The notes under the pieces are model-generated. The model ran no database searches, was not told the origin of the DNA, and saw nothing but the letters and a program-made list of their open reading frames with translations. The position numbers and the translations under genes are program-made. Shown here piece after piece: positions 1 through 6,706 of a stretch of 27,166 nt of DNA. Location of the stretch: the IMG/VR virus record IMGVR_UViG_3300048590_000038, positions 1-27,166 of that record; one strand, 5' to 3'. Every line of letters begins with the position of its first letter. The stretch's first letter is position 1. The stretch is from a virus.

Positions 1-221
1 TGACAGACGCAAAGCCCATCGTCCTATACCGGGACGACCTGCCTCATCGCATCCAGATCGGACTGCCTGCTATCGTGGTCGTGGTCGACGACCCGCGCAT
101 TCCGCCCGGACACCCTCACGACGCCCATCCGACCGCGTACACGTCGCCCGTGGGAGCCGTGGACGTGCTGAGTGGCGAGTTCTGGACCCGCAACACCCAC
201 TACAAGCCGCATAGGGGCTAA
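1..221 (+). CDS. hypothetical protein, 5' end cut by window edge
   Basis: An open frame runs from the window edge to a TAA at 219-221. The window opens with TG followed by ACA, so the missing first base would most simply complete an ATG start (M-T-D-A-K-P...), giving about 73 residues. The protein has a run of hydrophobic and acidic residues (IVVVVDD) and a proline/histidine-rich middle. No domain is recognised. It is followed two bases later by the next gene, so it belongs to the same rightward operon of small early genes. The start is inferred, not seen. Confidence 0.6.
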   Translation, partial: TDAKPIVLYRDDLPHRIQIGLPAIVVVVDDPRIPPGHPHDAHPTAYTSPVGAVDVLSGEFWTRNTHYKPHRG

Positions 222-222
222 C

Positions 223-426
223 GTGAACCGCTTGCTTGTGTGCCTGACTGCGCTCGCGGTATGGGCGCACGAGATGGCGGAACTGTGGGCCATGCCGTGG
301 GATTGGACATACCCCGGCACGTGGATTCTGCTGGTATGTCCCGTATTGCTACCTGCGAGCGGCAGGTGTCATACGTATGACGATATAGCCGCTCGGTTCA
401 AACACTTTTGGAGGGTAGAGAAATGA
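223..426 (+). CDS. small hypothetical membrane-associated protein
   Basis: A GTG start just after the preceding TAA gives 67 residues. There are two hydrophobic stretches, near residues 3-14 and 31-43 (WILLVCPVLLP), and a basic, aromatic C-terminus (RFKHFWRVEK), which suggests a small inner-membrane protein. No family is recognised. A frame extending upstream to 172 would overlap the previous gene by about 50 nt and is less likely. One copy of the 14-bp palindrome lies inside this gene, read as C-H-T-Y-D. The stop overlaps the next ATG. Confidence 0.55.
   Translation: MNRLLVCLTALAVWAHEMAELWAMPWDWTYPGTWILLVCPVLLPASGRCHTYDDIAARFKHFWRVEK
368..381. repeat. palindrome copy 1 (GTCATACGTATGAC), inside a small CDS
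   Basis: Perfect 14-bp palindrome, flanked by T on the left and G on the right. It lies in the coding sequence of the 67-residue protein, 41 nt upstream of the next start codon at 423. It belongs to a family of nine intact copies. Confidence 0.95.
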
Positions 427-599
427 TTGCCGAAATGTTGGGAGCCATGCTGCTGCTCATCGTGGTGTCATGGATAGTTGCCTGCCTTGCGTTGCCGTTG
501 CTGGCACTCATCGTGGCGATTGTCCTGTGCTTCACCATGCCGCTGCTTGGTTTCCCGTTGCTAGCGGTGTACATTGTTACGCGAGTGCTGCGGGGATGA
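423..599 (+). CDS. small hydrophobic membrane protein
   Basis: An ATG at 423 overlaps the previous stop (ATGA) and has a good Shine-Dalgarno (GGAGG about 10 nt upstream). The 58-residue product is almost entirely hydrophobic, with two or more transmembrane stretches covering residues about 4-50 and a short basic end (RVLRG). The function is unknown. Small membrane peptides of this kind are common in phage early regions, but no lysis or exclusion role can be assigned from sequence. Confidence 0.65.
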   Translation: MIAEMLGAMLLLIVVSWIVACLALPLLALIVAIVLCFTMPLLGFPLLAVYIVTRVLRG

Positions 600-781
600 A
601 CAAGCAAGAGATCATTGAGCATTGGGTCGCTACCGGGGAGATCCTTGCCCCGGCGAAGGGTGACGACACGTACCTCGGCTTCCCGTCCATCGGTGATAGG
701 GAAGGGCTAGAGCTTGCTGCCGCCACCGGAACAGCCTTTATCATGGGGGAGTTCTACCCTCCGAGGAGAGCGCAGGCATGA
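596..781 (+). CDS. hypothetical protein
   Basis: An ATG at 596 overlaps the previous TGA (ATGA), giving 61 residues. The sequence is mixed and soluble-looking (MNKQEIIEHWVATGE..., then a glycine/aspartate region), without transmembrane segments. No domain is recognised. The stop overlaps the ATG of the next gene, which supports translational coupling and hence this start over an upstream in-frame ATG at 470 that would lie inside the previous gene. Confidence 0.6.
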   Translation: MNKQEIIEHWVATGEILAPAKGDDTYLGFPSIGDREGLELAAATGTAFIMGEFYPPRRAQA

Positions 782-954
782 GCCGCAAATCTCGCAACCC
801 CTACGTCCGCAGGCACAGGCAGGCGAAGCGTAGGGCCAAGCACGATTACCCGAACCTGTCCAAGCACGGGCGCTTCGCAGATATGAGAGCGCGCCTCACG
901 GCTGAACTGCGTCGGGAAGTCGAGTCCACAACGTCGGAAATGTCATACGTATGA
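778..954 (+). CDS. small basic protein whose stop codon is supplied by the palindrome
   Basis: ATG overlapping the previous stop; 58 residues, strongly basic at the N-terminus (RKSRNPYVRRHRQAKRRAK), which suggests nucleic-acid or ribosome binding, but no family is recognised. The last codons ATG TCA TAC GTA TGA (M-S-Y-V-stop) are formed by palindrome copy 2, so the repeat both ends this gene and sits just before the Shine-Dalgarno of the next one. Confidence 0.6.
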   Translation: MSRKSRNPYVRRHRQAKRRAKHDYPNLSKHGRFADMRARLTAELRREVESTTSEMSYV

Positions 955-955
955 C
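942..955. repeat. palindrome copy 2, next to the Shine-Dalgarno of the 968 gene
   Basis: Perfect GTCATACGTATGAC. It is followed by T-GGAG and the ATG at 968, so the palindrome ends 12 nt before the start codon. It overlaps the end of the preceding small gene and provides its TGA stop. Confidence 0.95.
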
Positions 956-967
956 TGGAGAATCGAA

Positions 968-1957
968 ATGACTGTGACTTTCACCAATCAGCCGCTCGCT
1001 ACTGCGGTGGTGCCCTTGTTCGTGGGGAGCTTCCCGCGTAACCAGCTGGTGGGCTACAGCACGTGGCGTCCGTTCAATCCGGCAGAGGGTCCGGACCAGC
1101 GGGCCGCGTGGTGGTGGGTGTGGGGGCTGTACCGCTTCCGCAACTCCGAGGACTCGGACCGCTGGTGTATGGCCGAGACTCGGATGCTGCTCGGGCAGCA
1201 CATCCACGACTTCTGCGGCGGAGTGCTGGCGTCGTCGGGTGGGACCATCTTCACCCACGAGCAGGAAAACCAGTGGTCTGCGCCACGCCTCGGGACGCTC
1301 GGGGCGAGTCACCTCAGGGTGTCACACGCAGAACGGGCGAACGTGCCGTCCATCCACGACGCGCTGCGTGCTGAGCGGTCGCTGAGTCGGCGCGAAGTGG
1401 CGGAGATCATGGACCGGAGCCTTATGTACTGGGCGCTGGCCCGTATGATTGAGGTCGGGAAGCGGGGCATCTTCGCGTTCGACAGGGCGGCTAACAATCG
1501 GTCAAAGATGCGCAACGTGATGCGCACGGCAGCCAAGCTGCAAGCCGTGCCGAACTTCACGTGTGGCCCGGTCTACGACGCTGAGTACGCCAATCGGGAG
1601 ACTCGCATCGACAAGTCTCAGGACCAGACCGTGACCGAGGAACTGTTGGGCGCGACGGTCCTCGGCGACGACCACTACCGCTACACTCGGGCCGTGGCCG
1701 TGAACGTACACGAGGCACCGGAGTACCTGAACTCCAACTCGGGCAGCATGGTCGGGGCAATCAACCTGTCCTTCTCGTTGGACGGGGACCACGACGACGA
1801 GGCCATGGACGAGATATGGGACGAGGAACTGGAGGAGTATGTCACGCGCCCTATCGAGAAGGCGTCTGACTTGACGATTCCCGACTATTGGCGGCTGGCG
1901 GCGCGTACCCCTGCGTATCTGGCGCAGCAGCCCGTCGGTCTGTGGAACAACGGTTAA
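968..1957 (+). CDS. hypothetical protein at head of amidoligase cassette
   Basis: 329 residues from an ATG with GGAG eight bases upstream. No family is recognised. Visible features: a tryptophan-rich stretch near residues 44-56 (RAAWWWVWGLYRF), a mainly alpha-helical middle, and a very acidic segment near residues 275-300 (DGDHDDEAMDEIWDEELEE). There is no signal peptide or clear transmembrane helix. It is bracketed by palindrome copies 2 and 3 and precedes the first amidoligase directly, so it is probably co-regulated with the cassette and may be a substrate, carrier or partner; that role is inference from position only. Confidence 0.75.
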   Translation: MTVTFTNQPLATAVVPLFVGSFPRNQLVGYSTWRPFNPAEGPDQRAAWWWVWGLYRFRNSEDSDRWCMAETRMLLGQHIHDFCGGVLASSGGTIFTHEQENQWSAPRLGTLGASHLRVSHAERANVPSIHDALRAERSLSRREVAEIMDRSLMYWALARMIEVGKRGIFAFDRAANNRSKMRNVMRTAAKLQAVPNFTCGPVYDAEYANRETRIDKSQDQTVTEELLGATVLGDDHYRYTRAVAVNVHEAPEYLNSNSGSMVGAINLSFSLDGDHDDEAMDEIWDEELEEYVTRPIEKASDLTIPDYWRLAARTPAYLAQQPVGLWNNG

Positions 1958-1959
1958 AT

Positions 1960-1973
1960 GTCATACGTATGAC
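1960..1973. repeat. palindrome copy 3, next to the Shine-Dalgarno of the COOH.NH2 ligase gene
   Basis: Perfect 16-bp form TGTCATACGTATGACA at 1959-1974, in the 30-nt gap between two genes. It is followed by AAGGAG and the ATG at 1988, ending 14 nt before the start. Confidence 0.95.
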
Positions 1974-1987
1974 AAAGGAGAAGGCAG

Positions 1988-2830
1988 ATGTTCACGATAG
2001 GCGCTGATCCTGAGTTCTTCATCACTCGTGATGGGAACAGCGTGCTGCCCATTGTTGGGCTGCTCGGTGGGACGAAGGACAAACCGATCCCCGTTGGCGG
2101 GGCCGGAAGTGGGTTCGCGGTGCAAGAGGACAACGTGATGGCGGAGTACAACGTGCCGCCCGTGTCCGACCCGCACTCTTTCGCGGACGTGGTGGTGCGA
2201 GGCAGGCAGTTGGCGCTTGCCAAGCTGCGGCAGACGGTGCCGGGGGTGCAGGCGTGGCCGGACTGCTCGGTGTTCTTCAACGAGGCGGCCCTCGCCAACC
2301 CTCAGGCGCAGATGTTCGGGTGCAGCCCGGACTTCAACGCCTACGAGCAGGGCGCTCCGCTGCCCCGCATCCAGCCGTCCGAGTTGACGGAACCGGGCGG
2401 AGCGTGGCGCTTCGCAGGTGGGCACGTCCACTTGGGCTACCGCGAATACCTCGGGTGGGAGTGCCCCGACTTCGTGGCTGCCACAATCTGCGACCTGATG
2501 ATCGGGCTGCCTGCTCTGGTCCACAACATGGACAATCAGGGCAAGCGTCGGCAGTTCTACGGCAGCCCCGGACGCTACCGACCTACCCGCTACGGGATCG
2601 AGTACCGCACACTCGGCAACTCGTGGACCATGACGACGCGCTCGGCGCTGCACGTGGGGAGCATGGCGTTCGGTGCGATGGGCGTGCTGGCACGTGGAGA
2701 GCAGGAAGTGCGGCGCATCTACAACGAGATGCCGTGGGCTGACGTGCGACGTGCGATTGGGACCGCAGACGGTACGCTTGCGTACCAGTTGCGGGAGTAT
2801 GTGTCTGACTTTGGACTGGAGATTCTCTAA
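1988..2830 (+). CDS. COOH.NH2 ligase-type amidoligase (phage type 2 family)
   Basis: 280 residues, start set by AAGGAG upstream. The sequence matches the glutamine-synthetase-fold COOH.NH2-ligase type 2 family: G-A-D-P-E-F at residues 5-10 (metal/ATP-binding acidic motif), QEDNVMAEYN at 46-55, GCSPDFN at 111-117, GGHVHLG at 144-150 and an arginine-rich R-x-G-I-E-Y-R-T-L-G-N-S-W block around 201-213. Members are predicted to join a carboxylate to an amine using ATP; the substrate is unknown. Its TAA overlaps the ATG of the gamma-glutamylcyclotransferase, so the two are translationally coupled. It is the first recognised enzyme of a cassette with a second amidoligase, a GATase and an ATP-grasp ligase. 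Assignment rests on motif recognition, not a search. Confidence 0.85.
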   Translation: MFTIGADPEFFITRDGNSVLPIVGLLGGTKDKPIPVGGAGSGFAVQEDNVMAEYNVPPVSDPHSFADVVVRGRQLALAKLRQTVPGVQAWPDCSVFFNEAALANPQAQMFGCSPDFNAYEQGAPLPRIQPSELTEPGGAWRFAGGHVHLGYREYLGWECPDFVAATICDLMIGLPALVHNMDNQGKRRQFYGSPGRYRPTRYGIEYRTLGNSWTMTTRSALHVGSMAFGAMGVLARGEQEVRRIYNEMPWADVRRAIGTADGTLAYQLREYVSDFGLEIL

Positions 2831-3264
2831 TGGCTGATGAAACGAAGGTTGATTCGCAGGGCATCCGTGTGTTCGTGTACGGATCGCTCAAGCAGGGGCG
2901 CGGCAATCACTCCGCGCTGTCAGGTGCAGACCTGCTCGGGCGGTGCGTGCTGCGCGGGCAGTACAGGATGCTGGACCTGCACTACTACCCCGGACTGGTG
3001 CACACTCCGACCGACAAGACCGAGACGCTGATCCTCGGTGAGGTCTATCGGATCAGCAAGGGCCAGCTGGATATGCTGGACATGATCGAAGGCCACCCGG
3101 ACTACTACTGTCGGCACAAGGTGCAGACCCCGTGGAAGGGAGCGTGGGCGTACTTCCTGCCGCACTCGTACCTCGCGGTCAAGCCGTCCGTCGACTACGT
3201 GCATGGCACGCAGGTGTGGCTGCCGACCGATGACGAGCGGGAGTTCGTCCGTGCAAACGCCTAA
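2830..3264 (+). CDS. gamma-glutamylcyclotransferase-like protein (GGCT/AIG2 family)
   Basis: 144 residues. It has the GGCT-fold substrate-loop motif VYGSLKQG at residues 16-23 and the catalytic glutamate in the L-D-M-I-E-G-H-P-x-Y-Y-C-R segment (E87). GGCT enzymes cleave gamma-glutamyl amides by cyclisation to 5-oxoproline, so here it may trim or reverse a gamma-glutamyl or similar amide made by the neighbouring ligases (inference). The N-terminal ten residues (MADETKVDSQ) precede the fold. The start is coupled to the amidoligase stop (TAATG). Its 3' end overlaps the next gene by 14 nt. Confidence 0.9.
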   Translation: MADETKVDSQGIRVFVYGSLKQGRGNHSALSGADLLGRCVLRGQYRMLDLHYYPGLVHTPTDKTETLILGEVYRISKGQLDMLDMIEGHPDYYCRHKVQTPWKGAWAYFLPHSYLAVKPSVDYVHGTQVWLPTDDEREFVRANA

Positions 3265-3598
3265 CCAACTCGGCCTGAAGTGGTACACCGTGAAGGTGAC
3301 TACCTCAGGCGAGAACGCCAGCACGTACATGTGCGAGTTCCTGTGCCTGAGTGCAGAGGAAGCGGAGCGGCGTGCGTTGCAGATGGTGGCGCTGGAAGGT
3401 GATCCGGTCGAGTCCACTCACGTGCAGATGAAGTACCCGGATAGTGGCACGGCGACCCCGAAAGCCCCACCCGCTCCATCTGAGCCGCCCAAGCGCACGG
3501 TGACGCCAGCAGAGGCACGTGCCCTTGCTGCGTTCGTACTGGTGCCCGTCAACGTCGCGTCCGTGTCATACGTACAACAAATGGAGGGTGCAAAATGA
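3251..3598 (+). CDS. hypothetical protein of amidoligase cassette
   Basis: 115 residues from a GTG that overlaps the GGCT gene by 14 nt; an ATG further up at 3203 would overlap it by 62 nt. The first half resembles a small beta/alpha fold (KWYTVKVTTSGENAS..., then an E/A-rich helix EEAERRALQMV). A proline-rich linker (residues about 66-82) and a short hydrophobic helical tail follow. No family is recognised. The degenerate palindrome copy lies in its last codons, before the Shine-Dalgarno of the next gene. Confidence 0.65.
   Translation: MQTPNQLGLKWYTVKVTTSGENASTYMCEFLCLSAEEAERRALQMVALEGDPVESTHVQMKYPDSGTATPKAPPAPSEPPKRTVTPAEARALAAFVLVPVNVASVSYVQQMEGAK
3565..3578. repeat. degenerate palindrome copy (GTCATACGTACAAC)
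   Basis: The left ten bases match the family exactly; the right arm is changed (ACAAC instead of ATGAC). Placement is the same as in the intact copies: GGAGG follows within a few bases and the ATG at 3595 is 16 nt downstream, which argues it is a family member and not chance. Confidence 0.75.
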
Positions 3599-4260
3599 TT
3601 GAGTTGCCGGAAGGCATATCGGCTGACGACCTCGCCCAATGGTTAGGCGGGGGCTATTGCATCGTGGATACGGGCGAGGGATACGAGCCTGCCATCTACG
3701 ACCGCCTCGTGGACGACGACGGGAGCGAGCGATACGCTCGTATCCGCAAGGCGAGCAGTCGCTTTGAGGAACGGACGACTTGCCCTGTCTCCCGGATCGC
3801 AGGGTGGTGGCCCATCTGCGGGAGCATCAACATCCCGACTCACAGGGTAGCGATCAGCGTCGAGCGCATCCCGGCTCGGCAGTACCGGCGCACGCTGAAC
3901 GGGCGTCAGGTGAAGGTGGTCGTGCCTCGTGGGTGGGAGGTGCGGAAGGTGCGGGGCTCTCTGGCGTACGCTCAGGTCAAGAACCTGTCGGCGCATACCG
4001 TGCCCCATCTGTGGGCTCCGTGGTACCCGCCGAACGTGGACGAGGCGCTTGCTCTGCTCGCTGAGGGATGGCTCAGTATCGCCATCAATCGGCGCATCAT
4101 CGTGGCGCAGGACCAAGTGGGTAAGCGCATGATCTACTACCGAGGGCAGGTCGCTGCCACTCAAAGCGGCGGGCTGCTGGAGCCTATCGCTGACACGACG
4201 ACGTGTCGCCTCATCAACCGGGCGCTGAATGGGAGAGTGCAATGGACGGTGGAACTATGA
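3595..4260 (+). CDS. hypothetical protein between the two amidoligases
   Basis: 221 residues, ATG overlapping the previous stop region, with GGAGGG upstream. No family is recognised. The N-terminal part looks like a small domain (ISADDLAQWLGGGYCIVDTGEGYEPAIYD split by short turns), the middle is basic (RQYRRTLNGRQVKVVVPRG), and the C-terminal part is beta-rich. There is no signal peptide. It is located between a small unknown protein and the second amidoligase and shares their regulation; a role as carrier, substrate or accessory subunit is possible but not shown by sequence. Confidence 0.7.
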   Translation: MIELPEGISADDLAQWLGGGYCIVDTGEGYEPAIYDRLVDDDGSERYARIRKASSRFEERTTCPVSRIAGWWPICGSINIPTHRVAISVERIPARQYRRTLNGRQVKVVVPRGWEVRKVRGSLAYAQVKNLSAHTVPHLWAPWYPPNVDEALALLAEGWLSIAINRRIIVAQDQVGKRMIYYRGQVAATQSGGLLEPIADTTTCRLINRALNGRVQWTVEL

Positions 4261-5264
4261 CCCCTATCGTCGCTGACTACTCGGCCAACGAGTTCAACTC
4301 GCCCACGACCGAGGGCTACGGCATCGAGGTCGAGGTCGAGAGGTTCGACTTGGGTACCAGACTGGAACTGGCGAACAAGATGACCAAGTACTGGCACATC
4401 AAGGACGACGGCTCGTTGCGGAACTCTGGCGCTGAGTTCGTGTCTAAGTTCCTGCCACCCGACGACGTGGCGACTGCCGTTCACTACCTGTACGGCAAGA
4501 CGCGCAAGCATTGGGAGCCGTCGGAACGGACGGGCATCCACGTCCACGCCAATATGCTCGGGCGTACCTTCGATGAAGTGGCGCGGATCTGTACGTACTA
4601 CGCTATGGTCGAGCCGCTGGTGTTCCTGTGGGCTGGCACGGAGCGCGAGGAAAACATCTTCTGCGTGCCGTGGTACAGGGCACCCGACGAGGCGGCGCTG
4701 GTGAGCAGGGCGCTACGTTCTGGGGACATGTTCTCGTTGCGCCAGTCGTGCAAGTACAGCGGACTGTTCGCTGGTCCGCTGCGCACGTTCGGTACGCTGG
4801 AGTTCCGGCACGCTCGGACGTTCGACACCCCGGAGCAGTTGGAAGCGTGGGTCCGTGTCATACGTATGACAGCTAACGCCTACACGCTGCCCGACCCCAT
4901 CGAACTGTACGCACAGGAAGGGGTTGCGGCAGTAGTCAAGCTGCTGTTCGGGGAACTGTACGAGCAGATCAATATGCCTGACTCTGCACTTGAGGCGCTG
5001 CTCCACGATCTAGGTGCGGTCGAGACAGCCCTGCTGTTCCAGCCCGTGACCTACGCTCAGACAGGGTGGGGGGTGCCGTGTGCGTTCGATGTGGGCGAGG
5101 GGGTCGAGCCCGGCCCTGACCTTGGATCGTGGCTGCCCACTCAGAGGTTCGCCACTCTGGACAACGAGGATGGGGACGAGGACGAACTGCCGGAATACGA
5201 CGAAGACGACGAGATTTACGACGAACCAGAACCCGAAGCCTCTGACGAGGAAGGAGAAGTCTGA
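4257..5264 (+). CDS. amidoligase (Amidoligase_2-type, glutamine-synthetase fold)
   Basis: 335 residues from the ATG at 4257, which overlaps the previous stop as ATGA; an in-frame ATG at 4242 with GGGAGAG upstream is an alternative that adds five residues. Motifs of the GS-like amidoligase family are present in order: GIEVEVE at 22-28, DGSL...GAEFVS at 51-63, RTGIHVHANM at 91-100, and LEFRHAR at 181-187. These supply the metal-binding acids, histidines and arginine of the ATP-dependent amide-forming site. The substrate is unknown. The C-terminal 30 residues are almost all Asp/Glu, unusual for the family. Palindrome copy 4 encodes V-I-R-M-T at residues 201-205, just after the catalytic core. 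The stop overlaps the GATase start. Confidence 0.82.
   Translation: MTPIVADYSANEFNSPTTEGYGIEVEVERFDLGTRLELANKMTKYWHIKDDGSLRNSGAEFVSKFLPPDDVATAVHYLYGKTRKHWEPSERTGIHVHANMLGRTFDEVARICTYYAMVEPLVFLWAGTEREENIFCVPWYRAPDEAALVSRALRSGDMFSLRQSCKYSGLFAGPLRTFGTLEFRHARTFDTPEQLEAWVRVIRMTANAYTLPDPIELYAQEGVAAVVKLLFGELYEQINMPDSALEALLHDLGAVETALLFQPVTYAQTGWGVPCAFDVGEGVEPGPDLGSWLPTQRFATLDNEDGDEDELPEYDEDDEIYDEPEPEASDEEGEV
4857..4870. repeat. palindrome copy 4, inside the second amidoligase gene
   Basis: Perfect TGTCATACGTATGACA (4856-4871) in the coding frame GTC ATA CGT ATG ACA, read V-I-R-M-T. It is far from any start codon, so its role here cannot be start-site occlusion of a neighbouring gene. Confidence 0.95.
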
Positions 5265-6676
5265 TGTGTGGAATAGTAGGATTCATCACCAACGAGAAGG
5301 CGCGCGGCGCAGGTGATCGCCGCAAGTTCATGGAGAACGCGCTCATTGCTGGCACCGTGCGCGGTGACGACAGCACGGGCATCTTCACCGTGGGGCACAA
5401 GATGGAGGACGGTCAGGCTGCCGACTGGTTCAAGGTCGCAGCCGACGGCTACGAGCTAGTCGCCAGCAAGGAGTATCAGGACCGCATGACATACTCCAAC
5501 ACGTGCGACCTGCGGGCTGTCATCGGGCACAACCGCTCGGCCACGGTGGGCACAGTCAGCGTGGACAACGCGCACCCGTTCCAAGAGGGGCCGATCACGC
5601 TGGTCCACAACGGCACGCTCAACAGCACCTACGACTTGGGCAAGTCCCTGTGGGAGTTGAAGGGCGAGGGGGTGGAAGTGGACAGCCACGCCATCGCGCA
5701 CAATCTGGCCGAGGCTACCGACCCTGCCGAGGTCATCAAGCTGCTGGACGGGGCGTTCACCCTGATCTGGCATGACGCTCGGGACAACGCTGTGCGTGTG
5801 ATCCGCAATGACAAGCGCCCCCTGCATATGTACTTCGCCGAGTGCGAGGACACGGTGCTACTGGCGAGCGAGGCGGAGATGCTGCATTGGCTGGCTAAGC
5901 GCAACAACTTCCACGGCGGGACCATTGCGTACCCCAAGCCGGGGGAGTTGCTGACCTTCCGCCCCGGTAGTACCGTCCCCGAGGTACAGTCGGTCCCTTT
6001 GTACGTGCCGTCCTACAGCAGCCGTCGCTCGGCGGGATGGTACGGCGGTGGCTCTCAGGGGAGCGCACCCCGGAGAAGCAACCCGCTGCCGCCGTGGTCG
6101 GGCAGCGCCGCCCCTACAAAGGTCCCCGAAGAAAGTGAGTTGATGCTGCTGGAGCATGACCTTGACGCCGAGACGGACTGCCTGTTCGTACCGTCCCTCG
6201 TCACCCCGGTGGCTGGCCTGCCGACAGCCCTCGTGTCGGGCAACATCATCCACCCGGACGGCGGTATGCTGCTCCCTGCTGTGGTGATGCACTGCCTGTA
6301 CTCGGCGGTCGAGAACTGCAAGGACAACGCGGAGCGGTGGACGGTGCGGCCCGTGGCCGTGCGTGGGCTGGACAAGGGGGCGGACCCGATGATCGTGGCT
6401 CGTCTGGTGAACCGGACGTATTACTCTGGTACTGCGAACGTGTCGTCCCTTGACCGCAGGGGCGGGTTGAAGGGCGGAGAGTACGTGCCTGCCGCACACG
6501 GGGAGTGGGTGCCGGTCGACGAGTGGATCAAGGCCACGGCTGACGGGTGCTACCAATGCGGCGACCGCCTGATGGCGGACGAGGCAGAGATCTGCGGGTG
6601 GGTGAACAACGGCAGCCGGTGCATCTGCCCCGGATGCTTTGACGACAACCAGAAGTTGGCCGTTGGCCTGCACTAA
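5264..6676 (+). CDS. class II glutamine amidotransferase with C-terminal zinc ribbon
   Basis: 470 residues. It begins MCGIVGF, with Cys2 as the N-terminal nucleophile after removal of Met1. Class II GATase motifs follow: RGDDSTGIF, GHNRSATVG, HPF and LVHNGTLNS, then a D-S-H-A-I-A-H stretch as in GlmS/PurF-type glutaminase domains. This domain releases ammonia from glutamine; here no SIS, PRTase or synthetase domain follows. A middle region of unknown fold (residues about 245-420, proline/serine-rich near 255-285) leads to a CxxC...CxC-P-x-C zinc ribbon near 429-457. It probably feeds ammonia to, or itself acts as amide transferase for, the neighbouring ligases (inference). The start overlaps the preceding stop (TGATG). 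Confidence 0.9.
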   Translation: MCGIVGFITNEKARGAGDRRKFMENALIAGTVRGDDSTGIFTVGHKMEDGQAADWFKVAADGYELVASKEYQDRMTYSNTCDLRAVIGHNRSATVGTVSVDNAHPFQEGPITLVHNGTLNSTYDLGKSLWELKGEGVEVDSHAIAHNLAEATDPAEVIKLLDGAFTLIWHDARDNAVRVIRNDKRPLHMYFAECEDTVLLASEAEMLHWLAKRNNFHGGTIAYPKPGELLTFRPGSTVPEVQSVPLYVPSYSSRRSAGWYGGGSQGSAPRRSNPLPPWSGSAAPTKVPEESELMLLEHDLDAETDCLFVPSLVTPVAGLPTALVSGNIIHPDGGMLLPAVVMHCLYSAVENCKDNAERWTVRPVAVRGLDKGADPMIVARLVNRTYYSGTANVSSLDRRGGLKGGEYVPAAHGEWVPVDEWIKATADGCYQCGDRLMADEAEICGWVNNGSRCICPGCFDDNQKLAVGLH

Positions 6677-6679
6677 CCT

Positions 6680-6693
6680 GTCATACGTATGAC
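6680..6693. repeat. palindrome copy 5, next to the Shine-Dalgarno of the ATP-grasp gene
   Basis: Perfect TGTCATACGTATGACA (6679-6694) in the 30-nt gap between GATase and ATP-grasp genes. It is followed by ACAGGAG and the ATG at 6707; the palindrome ends 13 nt before the start. The palindrome itself contains an in-frame ATG (6689), but the Shine-Dalgarno lies downstream of it, which fixes the start at 6707. Confidence 0.95.
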
Positions 6694-6706
6694 ACAGGAG
6701 AGGACT

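Noticed and set aside
5858-6673. 271-codon - strand frame opposite the GATase gene
   Set aside because: The + strand frame carries clear GATase motifs; the antisense frame is rich in Arg/His/Pro/Val with no recognisable domain.
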